Made by a program: the position numbers and the translations under genes. Shown here one piece after another: positions 61,549-64,000 of a DNA stretch of 64,000 nt. Numbering within the stretch: the stretch's first letter is position 1; each line of letters starts with the position of its first letter. Below the pieces are notes generated by a model that saw only the letters and a program-made list of their open reading frames with translations, ran no database searches and was not told the origin of the DNA. Origin of the DNA: Lumbricus rubellus. Its lineage: Eukaryota > Annelida > Clitellata > Crassiclitellata > Lumbricidae. The stretch lies in assembly GCA_945859605.1 (NCBI GenBank), contig OX243811.1, positions 35,130,250-35,194,249 of the forward strand, given 5' to 3'.

Positions 61549-63739
61549 TCAGTGTCGCGATATGTCTCCTAAGCCAATTAGACTATAAGAAAACTGGGTC
61601 GGAGGCGTGGCTTGAATAATAATCATCATCGTTGTCAAGCAAGCAATAATGAATGCTTAAATCTTTCACCAAAACCTGCTCATTTAAACGGGTGAAACGG
61701 ATTTTATGGACCATTCAGTACCATATTGGAGGTAAAATTTATTATGTGGTAGACTCAACTACAAGAAATAGTCCATTTGGCGTATGATAGCTCTGTCGTT
61801 CATGGCGAATTTTAACTTTGAAAATAGCTCATTTAGCGATTGATTCAAAGCAAATCTTGACACCACATGCGGTAAAAGTCATTTTTCCACCACTAAGCAT
61901 TTGAATTCAAACTTTTTTATTGCAGATATTGAAAGTAGACATATTTTAAAATAATAATACACCATAAAACCATTTTTCGTATTTTTCAACCTTCTCGTCT
62001 ATTTCGGCATTTTGCGCTCTATTTAGAACCCGTCATCCGACGGGTTTCGAACGCGGTTGACACATTTGTGGAATTTTCATATCTGACTTCAGCTGTGCGT
62101 GTCGTGCATGCGTGTATAGACCTCTGTGTGTGTGCTTTGGAATGCGTATAGAATCTACTAAATGCACCATGGTTTAAGGTTAGCTTCTCTTACGTGATTT
62201 CTGTGAATGCCAAAGTCTAGTTCATTGTCAACTTGAGCAATATATTGGTCAAGATTTCTGCATCACAGTATACAAACGATGTGTTATATATATCGTCGTC
62301 GAACCTCACGAGGGCTCACTTCAGATTCTTCCACCAGATTAGTTCATTGTGAGACAACAGTTTTTCAACACGACGTGTTTTCTTCTGCTTACTTTCTTCC
62401 TCCTCTTCGTCCTTCCTACATCCATATAAGCCTTCCTCCTCGTTTTTCATATACAGCCTAAGTCTTCTTCTCATCCACCAACTCCACAGTGTATACGAGG
62501 CCAATATTATGCAATTAGTTATTCAATGTCATCATGTTTTCAATCGTTTCCGCATTCTTTCATTTGGCTTCTGCTGTCTGTTATTTTGCTTCCACTCTAT
62601 ATCTTATCTCGCTTGTTTCCGTTATTTGCCAGCATGCTTGACCTCTCCTTTCTCCTATCCAGTCAGCCTACTTGATCGTTTACCGGTCGATTACCTTTTC
62701 TTTAGTTCTTCTCAATTACATGTAAGTCCTGAACTGCTGTAGGCCTACAATCGTAAAACAGGCTGCTGCTCCATTCGGGGAGTTCATCCACCCTACGTCA
62801 CCTGCTGTTTTTTTATGACCTGATGCGCAGGCAAGCAGCTGCTGCTGCACCAGCTACTAACAAACCACTAAGAACGGACACTCTATGGATCCTGCCCATC
62901 TACTGCTACTCCTCTCTGTCATCCTCTTCTTCCTCTTCTGATTATTCTCTCGCTTCTCCTTAATCGTCCTTCTCCTCCTTCTTTTCCTCGTCCTCCTCCT
63001 TCTCCTCCCTTCCTCCTCTTCTTCATCCTACTCCTTCTCCTCATGCTAATCTCCCTCCTCTTTTCCTCACGTTCCTGTTCGTGTTCCTGACTAGTTCCAG
63101 AACGATCTTGCCACAGTTTCTCCTTCGTGGATATTTGTGTTCCAGTGTCTCTGGATATCTTCCTCCTACGTGAGTCATTCCACCGTAGCATGATCTGATG
63201 CAATGGGAACCAGAGATGGAAAAGCTAGAAACAATATAAAAAAGATAAACGAAAGGAAGAGACAGACGATCGCCTTCCGATCACGTGGTCGTCTCATTTG
63301 CATAGAACATAATAAACAGAGAAAGAGCAGAACATCATCATCTGCTGAAGAGGCTGAAGAGGCTGCAGAGGCTGCATGTGTCGAGAGATGCGATGCAGCA
63401 GAATTGTTGGCGCCTGTCACGTCTGTCTTCAATCGAATCCTGACCACTTCCATCCGCACAAGACAATTGATCGTGTAGGTAGGCCTATAGCATAAGCCGT
63501 GCAGTGCAAGTAGGCCTTTGACCTTTGGCAACATTCTTACATTGAATCGTCACAATCTTTGATATAATATTATTATTAGTCACAATGTGCTTGAAATCTG
63601 TTTCCTGATCATTTATCATATTATAATGAAGAATTTTTTCCTTGGTAAATAGGCCCCAATAGAGGAATCACTCCCTTCGGGTAGCCTATTGCTCCCCACA
63701 TTTCACAGTAACGATTGTAGGCCTACACTAAGCTTTACC

Positions 63740-63845
63740 ATCGCAATTGTTAACGGTAACTTATCACTTTGTGTACTATTATGAATGCATAATTGTCTGT
63801 TTGATATTCTTGGGATCAATAAACAAGTTCAAGTTCAAGTTCAAA
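63740..63845 (+). mobile_element. Possible LINE 3' end with (AAGTTC)n tail
   Basis: GATCAATAAACAAGTTCAAG followed by further TTCAAG units, the form of CR1-like 3' ends. No coding part is seen. Confidence 0.4.
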
Positions 63846-64000
63846 TGTTTCACAATAGACGTAGGCTTACATTGGATTTTCAAAGCAAAGCAAAGCAAGA
63901 CTACCTCTTGCGTAATCGAAAAAGTTTCTTGCATCGGGTGGAATAGGTCCGATGGTAACTTTATGCTTTGCTGCGATGCTTCATCGAATTACGACGCCGA

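Larger units (their letters stand above)
60965..64000. other. Intergenic region right of the LTR element
   Basis: Holds a dispersed-repeat copy (61215-61320), a possible first exon (61489-61548), CTCCTT-rich low complexity (62880-63060) and a LINE-like tail (63740-63845). Other open frames lack support. Confidence 0.35.

Overview
The window is eukaryotic (animal) genomic DNA: intron-rich genes with GT-AG and some GC-AG introns, TATA and AATAAA signals, many simple-sequence arrays and a dense mix of transposable elements. The palindrome TAGGCCTA occurs dozens of times outside coding exons. I recall this from echinoderm and other marine deuterostome genomes, so a marine invertebrate is the best guess, with low confidence on the exact group.

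Layout. 1-3155 (minus): a protein-primed family B DNA polymerase reading off the left edge (904 open codons), plus a small neighbour with a related N-terminal motif; this is a Polinton/adintovirus-type fragment. 6083-13149 (plus): the 3' nine coding exons of an AMP-activated protein kinase gamma subunit, with a mariner relic and an 842-bp hAT element in its introns. 13694-14519 (minus, tail-to-tail with AMPK gamma): a two-exon gene for a 37-residue secreted His/Lys/Arg-rich peptide that I do not recognise. 15826-17547: a 5'-truncated LINE with an 8-bp target duplication. 21591-27417 (minus): a complete nine-exon PNKD/glyoxalase II-like metallo-beta-lactamase gene with an N-terminal membrane anchor. 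Above it, at 27900-28346, lies an array of CRE (TGACGTCA) sites. 38823-43267 (minus): two exons of an RBM24/RBM38-type RNA-binding protein; the first exon is not in the window, and a 916-bp uninterrupted tetranucleotide array sits beside the last 3' splice site. 45738-46352: a deleted D37D mariner with intact terminal repeats. 53402-60960: a very young Ty3/gypsy-type LTR element whose Gag-protease ORF starts inside the LTR and whose RT/RNase H/integrase core is deleted in frame.

The remaining DNA is intergenic, with SINEs, three small hAT MITEs that have 8-bp target duplications, a G/C-tract hairpin MITE family and many microsatellites. The genes are unrelated in function; there is no operon-like logic. 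The items most worth a second look are the tiny secreted-peptide gene, the LTR-encoded Gag N-terminus, the 22-bp tandem array of 3' splice-site sequences before an AMPK gamma exon, and the CRE array upstream of PNKD.
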